The position numbers and the translations under genes are program-made. Of a stretch of DNA of 17,468 nt, positions 1-7,438 are shown in pieces. The notes below the pieces were generated by a model. The model was given only the letters and a program-made list of their open reading frames with translations. It searched no databases and had not been told where the DNA came from. Origin of the DNA: an uncultured Ruminococcus sp. (GTDB lineage Bacteria > Bacillota > Clostridia > Oscillospirales > CAG-272); NCBI GenBank assembly GCA_900551005.1, contig URUL01000039.1, positions 1 through 17,468 of the forward strand, given 5' to 3'. How positions within the stretch are numbered: position 1 is the stretch's first letter; every line of letters begins with the position of its first letter.

Positions 1-18
1 TACTCACAGGCTCCTACC

Positions 19-747
19 TCAGCCCCCCCCAAAACAATAGCGCCCTCTGCCCGCGGCCGCCTTTTCGGCTTCCTTCTTGCTTTTGCCCTCGCCTACTCCT
101 ATCTCATTCGAATTGAGAAGCACACGGCAGACAAACGTCTTTTCGTGCTCGGGTCCGTATTCGTCTATTATCTCATAGTGCAGTCTGTCGCCGTCGCCCT
201 GCTGGATCACCTGCTGAAGAAAGGTTTTCGGGTCTATCATCTTGATATTGGAGCCGTTCATGGTCTGCTCGATATCCTGCTTGATGAAGGGCAGTAGAAC
301 CGCCTTTGCCGCTTCCTTGCCGCCGTCTATATATATCGCGGCGATGAGCGCCTCAAAAGCATTCTCCAGTATAGTAGGCTTGTTCATGCCTCCGCGCATA
401 CGCTCCCCGTTGCCGAGATAGAGAAATTCACCGAGATGTATCTCCGCGGCAAAGGCGGAAAGCGAAACACCGTCCACGACGGTGCGTCGGATGAAGGTAA
501 GATCGCCCTCCTGATTTTTCGGATATTCGAAAAAGATGTATTCGCTCGTTATCACGGAGAGGACACTGTCTCCGAGAAATTCCAGCCGCTCATTCGACTG
601 CATTTCACACTTTCCCTTGTGCTCATTCACATAGGAGGAGTGGCGCAACGCTTCTTTTAACCATTCTTTGTTTTTGAACTCATATCCGACTATCTCCTCC
701 AGCTCTCGGCTGTCACGCGGGAAGTCGGCTTTTTCGGTTTTGCTCAT
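19..747 (-). CDS. rnc: Ribonuclease III, with a doubtful C-terminal end
   Basis: Double-strand-specific endoribonuclease that processes rRNA precursors and structured mRNAs in the cytoplasm. The 242-residue product has the family signature NERLEFLGDSV at residues 52-62 (E56 and D60 are expected metal ligands), a second catalytic block ILENAFEALIAAIY near 127-139, and a C-terminal double-stranded RNA-binding domain from about 172. An AGAAGGAT ribosome binding site precedes the ATG; the gene starts 21 bases after plsX ends, so the two are co-transcribed. Two oddities. Residue 129 is Asn where the family usually has Asp (ILADAFEA pattern). The last helix of the RNA-binding domain breaks off as GRGRYCFGGG instead of the usual AL..L pattern, beside a run of eight G on the coding strand; another frame there reads QRALLFWGGLR then stop, which suits the family better. 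The identity is secure; the 3' end is not. Confidence 0.95.
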   Translation of the reverse strand: MSKTEKADFPRDSRELEEIVGYEFKNKEWLKEALRHSSYVNEHKGKCEMQSNERLEFLGDSVLSVITSEYIFFEYPKNQEGDLTFIRRTVVDGVSLSAFAAEIHLGEFLYLGNGERMRGGMNKPTILENAFEALIAAIYIDGGKEAAKAVLLPFIKQDIEQTMNGSNIKMIDPKTFLQQVIQQGDGDRLHYEIIDEYGPEHEKTFVCRVLLNSNEIGVGEGKSKKEAEKAAAGRGRYCFGGG

Positions 748-768
748 AAGATCGATCCTTCTGAATTT

Positions 769-1806
769 TTATGTATTGTCTGCCGCAGACTTTTTCTCGG
801 CAGGCTGAGACGCCGCGGGAAAGCTCTCGGCATGCTTGGCTATGGCGTCCGTAACGCCTGCTTCGGCATAAGCCGAGGCCTGACGTATCGCATTCTTGAC
901 GGCATTCGCGTCTGAATTTCCGTGTGCCTTGATAACAGGCTTGGAAAGTCCGAGAAAAGGTGCGCCGCCGTATTCTCTCGGGTCAAAAAATTTGCGAAGT
1001 CCCTTCAGCCTGCGTCGTACGGCAAGTCCCGCAAGCTTCGCCGTAAGCCCGCTGCCGAAAAGCTCCTTGAGTCTTTTCATCGCATATTTTGCGATACCTT
1101 CACTCGTTTTCAGCATGATATTTCCGCTAAATCCGTCGCATACGAGCACATCGCATACGCCGAAAGGCACTTCTTTACCTTCTACATTGCCTACGAAATT
1201 TATATCTGCCGCTTCCTTCAGCATGTTGTGCGCCTCAACTATCGTCGGCGTGCCCTTGTGCTCCTCTGTGCCGTTATTGAGAAGCCCCACTCTCGGACTC
1301 TCTATGCCGTATACCTTCTGCATATAGGCGGAGCCGAGATAAGCAAACTGAACGAGATATTCGCTCGTCACCGTAACATTGGCACCGCAGTCCAGCATCA
1401 GTATCGGCATCTCATAGCAGAGCAACATTCCGAGAGCGGCACGGCGAACACCCTTTATTCTGCGTACGATAAGTGTAGCTCCCGTGAAAAGCGCGCCTGT
1501 ATTGCCGCAGGAAACAACGGCATCACCTTCTCCGTCGGCAAGCATATGAAGTGCTTTTGCCATAGAAGATTTGTGCTTGGAGGAGGCTGCGAGCATCGGA
1601 CTGTCCTCCATGGAAATAAAGCTCGGCTCATCGACTACCGTATAATCCTCCGCTTTCTCTCCGAGGGCGGCAAGCGTGTCGAGGATACTCTTTCCGTCTC
1701 CGACGAGGGTCATATCTGTTCCGTATTCTCTTCTTGCCAGAACAGCGCCTTTTATGATTTCGGCAGGCTCATGATCTGCTCCCATAACGTCAAGTATTAT
1801 TTTCAT
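769..1806 (-). CDS. plsX: Phosphate acyltransferase PlsX
   Basis: Converts acyl-ACP plus phosphate to acyl-phosphate, the acyl donor for PlsY in the first step of phospholipid synthesis; peripheral membrane protein. The start MKIILDVMGADHEP is the characteristic PlsX N-terminus, followed by GDG, the SCGNTGALF stretch, LDCGAN and a C-terminal FLGLSKPVIKAHGNSDANA segment. The product is 345 residues, normal for the family. The frame is open upstream to 1950, but that extension is A+T-rich and lies across the promoter. A GGAGGA sits just before the ATG at 1812 (too close) and seven bases before the ATG at 1806, so I chose 1806. rnc follows; in many Firmicutes acpP lies between plsX and rnc, but here it does not. 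Confidence 0.96.
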   Translation of the reverse strand: MKIILDVMGADHEPAEIIKGAVLARREYGTDMTLVGDGKSILDTLAALGEKAEDYTVVDEPSFISMEDSPMLAASSKHKSSMAKALHMLADGEGDAVVSCGNTGALFTGATLIVRRIKGVRRAALGMLLCYEMPILMLDCGANVTVTSEYLVQFAYLGSAYMQKVYGIESPRVGLLNNGTEEHKGTPTIVEAHNMLKEAADINFVGNVEGKEVPFGVCDVLVCDGFSGNIMLKTSEGIAKYAMKRLKELFGSGLTAKLAGLAVRRRLKGLRKFFDPREYGGAPFLGLSKPVIKAHGNSDANAVKNAIRQASAYAEAGVTDAIAKHAESFPAASQPAEKKSAADNT

Positions 1807-1836
1807 ATCCATTCCTCCGGGTTTATAATATAATTT

Positions 1837-1865
1837 AGTATACACCATTTTCAACATAATTTCAA
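1837..1865 (-). promoter_or_regulatory. Sigma-A promoter of plsX-rnc
   Basis: On the minus strand TTGAAA (1860-1865) and TATACT (1837-1842) are separated by exactly 17 bases. Transcription would start near 1830, leaving a leader of about 25 nt before the plsX ATG. I saw no obvious FapR- or FabT-like operator around it. Confidence 0.8.
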
Positions 1866-1928
1866 TATTAAATTTAAAATAATTATATATTAAATAAATT
1901 CTTTCTGCGTCGTTCTGCGTTTCTACAG

Positions 1929-1957
1929 AAAAAAGCGCGGCATCCGCCACGCTTTTT
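1929..1957 (-). terminator. Intrinsic terminator of the cysteine-rich gene
   Basis: Minus-strand hairpin with an outer 8-bp stem AAAAAGCG/CGCTTTTT, then a pair that is U-G in the minus RNA but a C-A mismatch in the plus RNA, then GGC/GCC around a GGAT loop, followed by six T. The wobble shows that it is built for minus-strand transcription, ending the gene whose stop codon lies 25 bases upstream. Confidence 0.8.
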
Positions 1958-1981
1958 CGTGTATTTTACGATATTTCTCCG

Positions 1982-2893
1982 TTATTTTCTGCCGCAGCCG
2001 CAAGAGCCTTCGCCCGTATCGCCTCGGATACTTGAAAGGGCAGGCGGATAAAATTCATCCACGGGGAAAGCAATATGCTTGAATATATCGCAGGGATTAT
2101 CGGCATTGGGAGAGATGCATTCCTTCTCGGGAACCGTATATTCGCTTCCCGATACGAGGAACTGACCGGGGCGCTCTATTCTCACTACGGAGAAGAAGCC
2201 GAGAGAAACGAGCAATCTCTTTCCCGTTTCCTCGAAGCAGAGCCTTCCGGATATGCATCCGCATACAGATTCGGGCATGTCACCGTCGGTGATGCAGTTT
2301 TCGTGCGGACAGGTTGCCGGCTGTGAGCTCATGGAGCCGCAGCAGGAGCCGCCGTTTCCGCCACAGCAGGAGCTCGGATTGCATCTGCAAAATTCCATGA
2401 TTCTGGCGCCGAGAACGATCGGATCTACGATCTCGAGAACGGCGGTCGGCAGATTGTTGCTCATATTCTCCTTGAGTTTTCCGCCGTGACAGAAGCAGTT
2501 GTTTTCGGGATCACTCTTGAAAATATTGACATTTCCTTCGCTGCCGTAGAGAATGACCTGCTTTTCAACGATGGCAATTCCCTCCACTTCCTGCGGTCTG
2601 CCCATGCATGTGCAGCATTCCGCTACGACTTTAACATATATTCTCATGTTGATATGATAGAAGCCTCTGTTGAAAGGAACAGGGTCTACCGAGAGAGATG
2701 CGGAAACGACCTGTGCACATTTTACTCTCGCGTTTGAGCTGCGGTCAACCGTCTCGTTGCCAGCATCTGTTAAGTAAACGGGAACATCCTCGAAGCAATC
2801 CTTGTCTCGGCAGCTGTCGAGAATCCTGTTTGTGTCTATATAAACCGTATCGCGTCCGCCGAAGCATGGCGATGAGTTTCTGTTATCGGGCAT
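1982..2893 (-). CDS. Cysteine-rich conserved protein of unknown function
   Basis: A 303-residue protein that I do not recognise by function. It resembles a conserved hypothetical family of spore-forming Clostridia (from memory, unchecked). The N-terminal half has the regular segment DTVYIDTNRILDSCRDKDC followed by FEDVPVYLTD, then a probable beta-rich stretch (SLSVDPVPFNRGFYHINM, IYVKVV). A middle Cys/Gly segment contains CCGG and SCCGS, and the C-terminus is SCGCGRK. There are 24 Cys in all, about 8 percent. No signal peptide or membrane segment is visible. The start at 2893 has GGAGGA at 7-base spacing; the open frame upstream to 2947 lacks a binding site. It is a single gene between two terminators. 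I found no good sigma-A promoter. A CATAAAAT (minus, 2953-2960) recalls a sigma-E -10, but its -35 is poor. Cys clusters could bind metal or cross-link a spore layer; that is inference. Confidence 0.8.
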   Translation of the reverse strand: MPDNRNSSPCFGGRDTVYIDTNRILDSCRDKDCFEDVPVYLTDAGNETVDRSSNARVKCAQVVSASLSVDPVPFNRGFYHINMRIYVKVVAECCTCMGRPQEVEGIAIVEKQVILYGSEGNVNIFKSDPENNCFCHGGKLKENMSNNLPTAVLEIVDPIVLGARIMEFCRCNPSSCCGGNGGSCCGSMSSQPATCPHENCITDGDMPESVCGCISGRLCFEETGKRLLVSLGFFSVVRIERPGQFLVSGSEYTVPEKECISPNADNPCDIFKHIAFPVDEFYPPALSSIRGDTGEGSCGCGRK

Positions 2894-3081
2894 AAAAATA
2901 TCCTCCAAATAAAAATGTAAATGAGTTTGCAAAGAATTTGCTCTCATGCTACATTTTATGCCGGAGGCGTAAAATTGTGTTTAAAAACGGCGCATAAGCG
3001 GAAAATATGCAAAACCGCGTCGATTACGGGATTATTGCTCCGTTTTATCGCGATATTCCGGGTAAACGGTGCGCGCTCCAA

Positions 3082-3117
3082 AAAACCGGTCGCACTTATG
3101 GAAGTGCGACCGGTTTT
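3082..3117 (-). terminator. Strong terminator of the P-loop gene
   Basis: Perfect 16-bp stem (3082-3097 with 3102-3117) with a four-base loop. On the minus strand it ends in a run of T, 15 bases after the stop codon of the P-loop gene. It is one of the strongest hairpins in the window. Confidence 0.92.
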
Positions 3118-3132
3118 ACAGATGAAATCAGT

Positions 3133-3540
3133 TCAGCAATATTTCTTGACGAGCTCGGAAGCATCAGATTCGGCGAGTGAGCATGTCATCACCACATCTA
3201 TCTGATGGTTTTCACAGAGAGCTGCCGTCTCCTTGACAAAGCTGTCCAGCTCGGAAAGATCATTTCTGCAGATCTTGAGGGCAGAATCGATGAATATATG
3301 TGTGATATCGTGATTGGAAGCATGGATTCCGGCAACAAAGCCATAAAGCTCTTCGCCGTCTGCTATTGCATATTCGTCTGTATTGACCAGTCTTGCCTTG
3401 TATGTTACGTCATAACGGAGCTTCTCGCCCTTTTCGAGACAAACAACAGAGCCTTCCGATTTCTCGGCGGTAGTATTCACCATCTCCACAAGAGTCTTCG
3501 TCTTGCCTGTGCCTTTGACGCCGATGATAATTTTCAACAT
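3133..3540 (-). CDS. Small P-loop NTPase, unknown role
   Basis: A 135-residue soluble protein with a Walker A motif GVKGTGKT at residues 7-14 and a probable Walker B strand HIFIDSAL near 80-88. A further hydrophobic strand, IDVVMTCS, lies near the C-terminus, so a minimal RecA-like or thymidine-kinase-like fold is likely. Similar small clostridial proteins are often labelled twitching motility PilT in databases (family knowledge from memory), but nothing here supports pilus retraction: the PilT hexamer domains are absent and no pilus gene is nearby. The start has only a weak binding site (AAGCAGG). The gene stands alone, with its own promoter, a leader of about 90 nt that can fold, and a strong terminator, so it is probably expressed independently. 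Function unknown. Confidence 0.85.
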   Translation of the reverse strand: MLKIIIGVKGTGKTKTLVEMVNTTAEKSEGSVVCLEKGEKLRYDVTYKARLVNTDEYAIADGEELYGFVAGIHASNHDITHIFIDSALKICRNDLSELDSFVKETAALCENHQIDVVMTCSLAESDASELVKKYC

Positions 3541-3571
3541 AATAAACCTGCTTTCCCGACGGAAATATTAT

Positions 3572-3619
3572 GCGCGATCCGCACCGTCCGTCTGCGGCGT
3601 CCTATGGATACAATCACGC
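3572..3619 (-). promoter_or_regulatory. Structured 5' leader of the P-loop gene
   Basis: In the minus-strand leader RNA, GCGUGAU (3613-3619) can pair with AUCGCGC (3572-3578), including one U-G wobble. CCGCA (3593-3597) can pair with UGCGG (3579-3583). The two helices are contiguous on the 3' side, with a 15-nt bulge on the 5' side. The fold is seen by eye only; a regulatory role is inference. Confidence 0.4.
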
Positions 3620-3635
3620 ATTTTCTTCTGTTATC

Positions 3636-3664
3636 ATAATACAATAAAATTGCGATTTTTGCAA
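3636..3664 (-). promoter_or_regulatory. Sigma-A promoter of the P-loop gene
   Basis: Minus strand TTGCAA (3659-3664), a 17-base spacer, and TATTAT (3636-3641). It gives a start near 3629 and a leader of about 90 nt. Confidence 0.75.
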
Positions 3665-3751
3665 TATGTTTTGAGATAAATATCAAATTTTATTTAGTTT
3701 TTACAAAACTTCATCCCGAAAATCGGTATAATTTACAATGCCGTGCAAATT

Positions 3752-3940
3752 TTACGGCTTTATCACTCTTTTGATGTTTTTTTCAAGCTTCACACGCGGC
3801 AATATCATCTCCCTGCCACAACCGAGACAGGTGACCTTTATATCCGAGCCGGTGCGTTCCACACGCATCCTGCTGTCGCCGCAGGGGTGCTTTTTCTTCA
3901 TCTCGAGAATATCGCCCGCATCAAATCTCACTATATTCAT
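3752..3940 (-). CDS. DUF951 family small protein
   Basis: A 62-residue protein starting MNIVRFDAGDILEMKKKHPCG and containing CLGCGREMILPR: the compact DUF951 pattern with HPCG and CxxC as a likely zinc-binding knuckle. The family (YyzM-like) is widespread in Firmicutes and its function is unknown; a nucleic-acid-binding role is sometimes suggested. The frame continues upstream to 4027 inside the ABC transporter gene, but GGGAGG sits 6 bases before the ATG at 3940, which fixes the start. It begins 31 bases after the ABC transporter stop, so it is probably the last gene of that operon. I see no convincing terminator after it. Confidence 0.85.
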   Translation of the reverse strand: MNIVRFDAGDILEMKKKHPCGDSRMRVERTGSDIKVTCLGCGREMILPRVKLEKNIKRVIKP

Positions 3941-3971
3941 AGCCGCCTCCCAACGCCGCTTTCGCGGAATA

Positions 3972-5690
3972 TCAAGCCAGAGCGAACTGCGAATTGTAGA
4001 GCTCGGCATACATACCGCCCGCCGCAAGCAGTTCGCTATGCGTTCCGCTCTCTTTTATTCCGTCCTGCGTGACAACGATGATCTCATCGGCATTCTTTAC
4101 CGTGGAAAGCCTGTGAGCCACGACGATCGTCGTTCTGCCGCGGCAGAGCTCATCAAGCGAATGCTGTATCGCCGCTTCTGTCGCGTTGTCGAGCGCAGAG
4201 GTCGCCTCGTCGAGAATCAGTATCGGCGGATTCTTGAGAAATGCCCTCGCTATCGAGATACGCTGCTTCTGACCGCCTGAGAGCTTAACGCCGCGTTCAC
4301 CCACAAAGGTGTCGTATCCTTTTGGCAGGCTCATGATGAAATCATGGATATTCGCATTTTTCGCGGCTTCCTCGACCTCGGCTTCCGTAGCATTCGGACG
4401 TCCCCAGAGGATATTCTCGCGTATCGTTCCCGTGAAGAGGAAAACATCCTGAGTCACTATGCCGATATTGGCGCGCAGAGATGATAACGTATAGCCGCGG
4501 ATATCTCCGCCGTCCACCGTTATGCTTCCGCCGCTTATCTCATAAAACCGCGGTATCGCATGGCATATCGTCGTTTTTCCGCTTCCCGAAGGACCGACGA
4601 GAGCGACTGTCTCCCCGCTCTTTATATCGAAGCTGATATCGGAGAGCACCTCTTTTCCGCCGTCGCCGTAGGAGAGCGTGACATTATGAAAAGCGATATC
4701 ACCATGCGCCTTTCCGAGAGAACGCGCGTCCTCCGCATTTCTCTCCATCGGCGTATCTATCAGCTCGCAGAAGCGCGTAAAACCACTCATGCCGTTCTGC
4801 AACTGCTCGACGAAGTTGATGAGATTTTTTATCGGTGTCAGAAAGATATTGACAAAAATAATGAACGTCGCAAAGTCGGTGACGGTGATCATACCCTTGT
4901 ATGTAAATATCCCGCCGAAAACAAAGATGACTATATTCAGAACATCGATAATGAAATTGTTTCCCGAGAAAAATTCCGCCATTGCCTTATAGGATTTTCT
5001 CTTTGCCTCAATGAAGTTTGAATCGTTTTCACGGAATTTTTCAAGTGCATACGGCTCACAGGTAAACGCCTTGGAAACGCGTATTCCCGCAATATTGTTT
5101 TCGAGAACGGCGTTTATTTCCGCCGTCTCGACACGCGATTCCTTGAAAGCGGCGCTCATTTTCAGTCGCTTTCTCGCCGCATACCAGATAAGCACGGGAA
5201 TAAAAGCGAAAATGATCGCCGTAAGCGGCAGATTGATCGAGCTCATGAGGAAAAAGGACGGTATCAGCAGAAGAACGGCAAGTATCACGTCCTCAGGTCC
5301 GTGATGCGCCAGCTCGGAAACCTCCTGCAGGTCATTTATGATGCGCGACATGATCGCGCCTGTTTTGTTATTGTCAAAATACTTGAAAGGAAGACGCTCG
5401 AGATGCTCAAACGCCTCTCTTCTCATATCAGACTGCATATAAACGCCCACCATGTGACCGTAATACTGCATGAAATATTTCAGCCCCGCTTTGACAATAT
5501 AGATCAACAGCAGGGCGGCAGCCCAGATGATCAGCGCACGCAGCTTGGAATTGGGAATGTAGTCATTGAGCATGGAGCGCGTTATCATCGGGTAGAAAAG
5601 ATCGCATGCCGCGAGCAGTCCCGCGCAGAGCAGGTCAAGAAGAAACAGCTTTTTATGCGGCTTGTAATAACTGATAAAACGCTTTAACAT
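3972..5690 (-). CDS. ABC exporter half-transporter (permease-ATPase fusion)
   Basis: A 572-residue type IV ABC transporter subunit. A six-helix membrane domain occupies about residues 15-295, and a nucleotide-binding domain about 333-570. Seen motifs: Walker A GPSGSGKT (366-373), Q-loop near VTQD (412-415), signature LSGGQ (470-474), Walker B ILILDEATSALD (490-501) and the switch His in VAHRLST (526). All catalytic residues are present. It is a half-transporter: it would form a homodimer, or pair with a partner not in this window. The substrate cannot be read from sequence; lipids, peptides or drugs are typical for the MsbA/BmrA-like group. The ribosome binding site is weak (AAAGG about 12 bases away). 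It lies 61 bases after pgi and just before the DUF951 gene. Confidence 0.93.
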   Translation of the reverse strand: MLKRFISYYKPHKKLFLLDLLCAGLLAACDLFYPMITRSMLNDYIPNSKLRALIIWAAALLLIYIVKAGLKYFMQYYGHMVGVYMQSDMRREAFEHLERLPFKYFDNNKTGAIMSRIINDLQEVSELAHHGPEDVILAVLLLIPSFFLMSSINLPLTAIIFAFIPVLIWYAARKRLKMSAAFKESRVETAEINAVLENNIAGIRVSKAFTCEPYALEKFRENDSNFIEAKRKSYKAMAEFFSGNNFIIDVLNIVIFVFGGIFTYKGMITVTDFATFIIFVNIFLTPIKNLINFVEQLQNGMSGFTRFCELIDTPMERNAEDARSLGKAHGDIAFHNVTLSYGDGGKEVLSDISFDIKSGETVALVGPSGSGKTTICHAIPRFYEISGGSITVDGGDIRGYTLSSLRANIGIVTQDVFLFTGTIRENILWGRPNATEAEVEEAAKNANIHDFIMSLPKGYDTFVGERGVKLSGGQKQRISIARAFLKNPPILILDEATSALDNATEAAIQHSLDELCRGRTTIVVAHRLSTVKNADEIIVVTQDGIKESGTHSELLAAGGMYAELYNSQFALA

Positions 5691-5751
5691 TTCGGTTAGA
5701 TTGCCTTTCGGTTTGCCTTTTTGTCTTTAAATATACGGTTTTTGCCGTTTC

Positions 5752-7110
5752 TCAGCCAAGCTCGGAAATTCTCTTTTCAAGCTCCGCCTTTCTGTCCTCA
5801 TAGCCGGGCTTTCCGAGGAGAGCAAACATGTTTTTCTTGTATGCCTCGACGCCGGGCTGATTGAAGGGATTGACGCCGAGCAGATAGCCGGAAACCGCGC
5901 ATGCCTTCTCAAAGAAGTATACGAGATATCCGAAATCGTATGCGCTCCTTGAATCCAGCTCGAGTATGATGTTCGGAACGCCGCCGTCGGTATGCGCAAG
6001 CACCGTTCCGAGGAATGCCTTCTGGTTGACGGTATTGACCGATCTTCCCGCAAGGACGCCGAGCCCGTCGGCATCGTCAATGTCTGAGGGCACGGTGAAG
6101 CCGTCCTCGTTATCGATATTGATAACGGTCTCAAACATCACTCTTTCGCCTTCCTGAATGAACTGACCGATAGAATGCAGATCGGTGGAATACGTTGCGG
6201 AAGAGGGATAAATGCCCTTTCCGTCCTTGCCCTCGCTCTCACCGAAAAGCTGCTTCCACCATTCGCATGTCATTGTAAGCGCGGGATCGTTTACGGCGAG
6301 TATCTCAACGCTCTTTGCGTTTCTGTATTTGCTTCCGCGATAGAGCAGATTGCGGACTGCGGCATATTTGAGACAGTCGTTATTTTCGAAATCCTCGCCT
6401 GCAAAGTCAGCATGAGCTTTTGCCGCACCGTCGAGCATGGCATCGATATCCGCGCCGGAAACGGCGATGGGAAGCAGACCCACGGCGCTGAGTACGGAAT
6501 ATCTGCCGCCGATATCGTCGTCTACGACAAAGCTGTCATAGCCGAACTCATTTACCTGAGAACGGAGCGCGCCGCGCGCCTTGTCCGTGGTCACGAAAAT
6601 TCTGTCCTTGATGCCGTCGGCACCGTATTTCTTTATCAGCAGGTCGCGGAATACGCGGAAAGCGATGGCAGGCTCTGTCGTCGTTCCGGACTTTGATATT
6701 ACATTTATGCAAATATCTTTATCTTCACATATAGAAAGAATATCTTGCAGATGCATAGAAGAGATGTCATTTCCAACAAAATAGATATCGGGCGTATCCT
6801 TCTTCTTGTTGTTGTAAAAGGCACCGTGAACAAATTCTATCGCGGCACGCGCGCCGAGATAAGAGCCTCCGATGCCGATAACGATAAGAACATCGCATGA
6901 CTTCTTTATCTTCTCGGCAGCTGACTTTATGTGCTCGATATTTGCCTTGTCATAAGTAACGGGAAGGTCGAGCCAGCCGAGAAAATCATTTCCCTCTCCC
7001 GTGCGCTCGGTAAGCGTTTTCGAAGCCCGGATGGTCTCTTCCTTGATGGAAGCGAGCTCATTTGTGCTGATGATGCCTCCGAGATATTTGTCTGAAAATC
7101 TGATTGCCAT
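5752..7110 (-). CDS. pgi: Glucose-6-phosphate isomerase
   Basis: Interconverts glucose 6-phosphate and fructose 6-phosphate in glycolysis and gluconeogenesis; cytoplasmic. The 452-residue product matches the shorter Firmicutes type. Visible sites: the sugar-phosphate loop GIGGSYLGA (79-87), SKSGTTTEP (139-147), the catalytic Glu region GESEGKDGKGIYP (290-302), DLHSIGQFIQEG (310-321) and NPFNQPGVEAYKK (414-426) with the conserved Lys. The frame is open up to 7164, but AAGAGGT lies 7 bases before the ATG at 7110 and the family N-terminus starts there. The small cysteine protein gene ends 50 bases upstream; no terminator is seen between them. Confidence 0.97.
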   Translation of the reverse strand: MAIRFSDKYLGGIISTNELASIKEETIRASKTLTERTGEGNDFLGWLDLPVTYDKANIEHIKSAAEKIKKSCDVLIVIGIGGSYLGARAAIEFVHGAFYNNKKKDTPDIYFVGNDISSMHLQDILSICEDKDICINVISKSGTTTEPAIAFRVFRDLLIKKYGADGIKDRIFVTTDKARGALRSQVNEFGYDSFVVDDDIGGRYSVLSAVGLLPIAVSGADIDAMLDGAAKAHADFAGEDFENNDCLKYAAVRNLLYRGSKYRNAKSVEILAVNDPALTMTCEWWKQLFGESEGKDGKGIYPSSATYSTDLHSIGQFIQEGERVMFETVINIDNEDGFTVPSDIDDADGLGVLAGRSVNTVNQKAFLGTVLAHTDGGVPNIILELDSRSAYDFGYLVYFFEKACAVSGYLLGVNPFNQPGVEAYKKNMFALLGKPGYEDRKAELEKRISELG

Positions 7111-7160
7111 TTTTATTACCTCTTTCTGAAAATTTCCAAATAAATTTTCATTTTTTAGTT

Positions 7161-7358
7161 TCAAATCGTTAAGCCCGCGCCGCCTCGCTTTTCATCCGTA
7201 TGCCCGCATGAGGCACGCTCGTCCTCACGGCAGAGATGAGAAGATAAGCATCTGCGGGTCTTGCCTCCGTCATTTCCGTCCACAGACATGACAAATACAT
7301 TGTCGTCTATCTTCGGGCAGTAATGTGAGGTCAGCTCCGCTCTTTTGTTTTCCGACAT
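7161..7358 (-). CDS. Small four-cysteine protein, unknown function
   Basis: A 65-residue protein with Cys in YCPK (14), RRCLS (37), HLCRED (43) and ASCGH (51). The spacing resembles a small treble-clef or zinc-ribbon fold, although the first Cys stands alone. The translation start is well supported: GGAGGAAGT immediately precedes the ATG. I do not recognise a named family, but small Cys proteins of this layout occur in Clostridia. It sits between the TtcA-like gene (80 bases upstream) and pgi (50 bases downstream) on one strand, so it is probably co-transcribed. The basic Gly-rich tail (KRGGAGLTI) looks disordered. Confidence 0.65.
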   Translation of the reverse strand: MSENKRAELTSHYCPKIDDNVFVMSVDGNDGGKTRRCLSSHLCREDERASCGHTDEKRGGAGLTI

Positions 7359-7438
7359 ACTTCCTCCGAAAAAGATTTTTTCTTAATCTTCCGCAAAAAA
7401 ATGCCGTTTATTCGTTTTTCGTTCTCTACTCATTGAGG

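Noticed and set aside
922..1833. 303-residue plus-strand open frame across plsX
   Set aside because: Antisense shadow of plsX; its composition follows from plsX codon use.
1807..1950. N-terminal extension of plsX up to 1950
   Set aside because: It has no binding site, is A+T-rich, and spans the predicted promoter; the family start and GGAGGA support 1806.
3665..3751. Terminator after the DUF951 gene
   Set aside because: Short A+T-only stems such as AGTTTT/AAAACT are present, but without a T-tail; not convincing.
5691..5751. Terminator between pgi and the ABC exporter gene
   Set aside because: Only a 4-bp ACGG/CCGT stem without a T-run is present, so the genes are treated as one operon.
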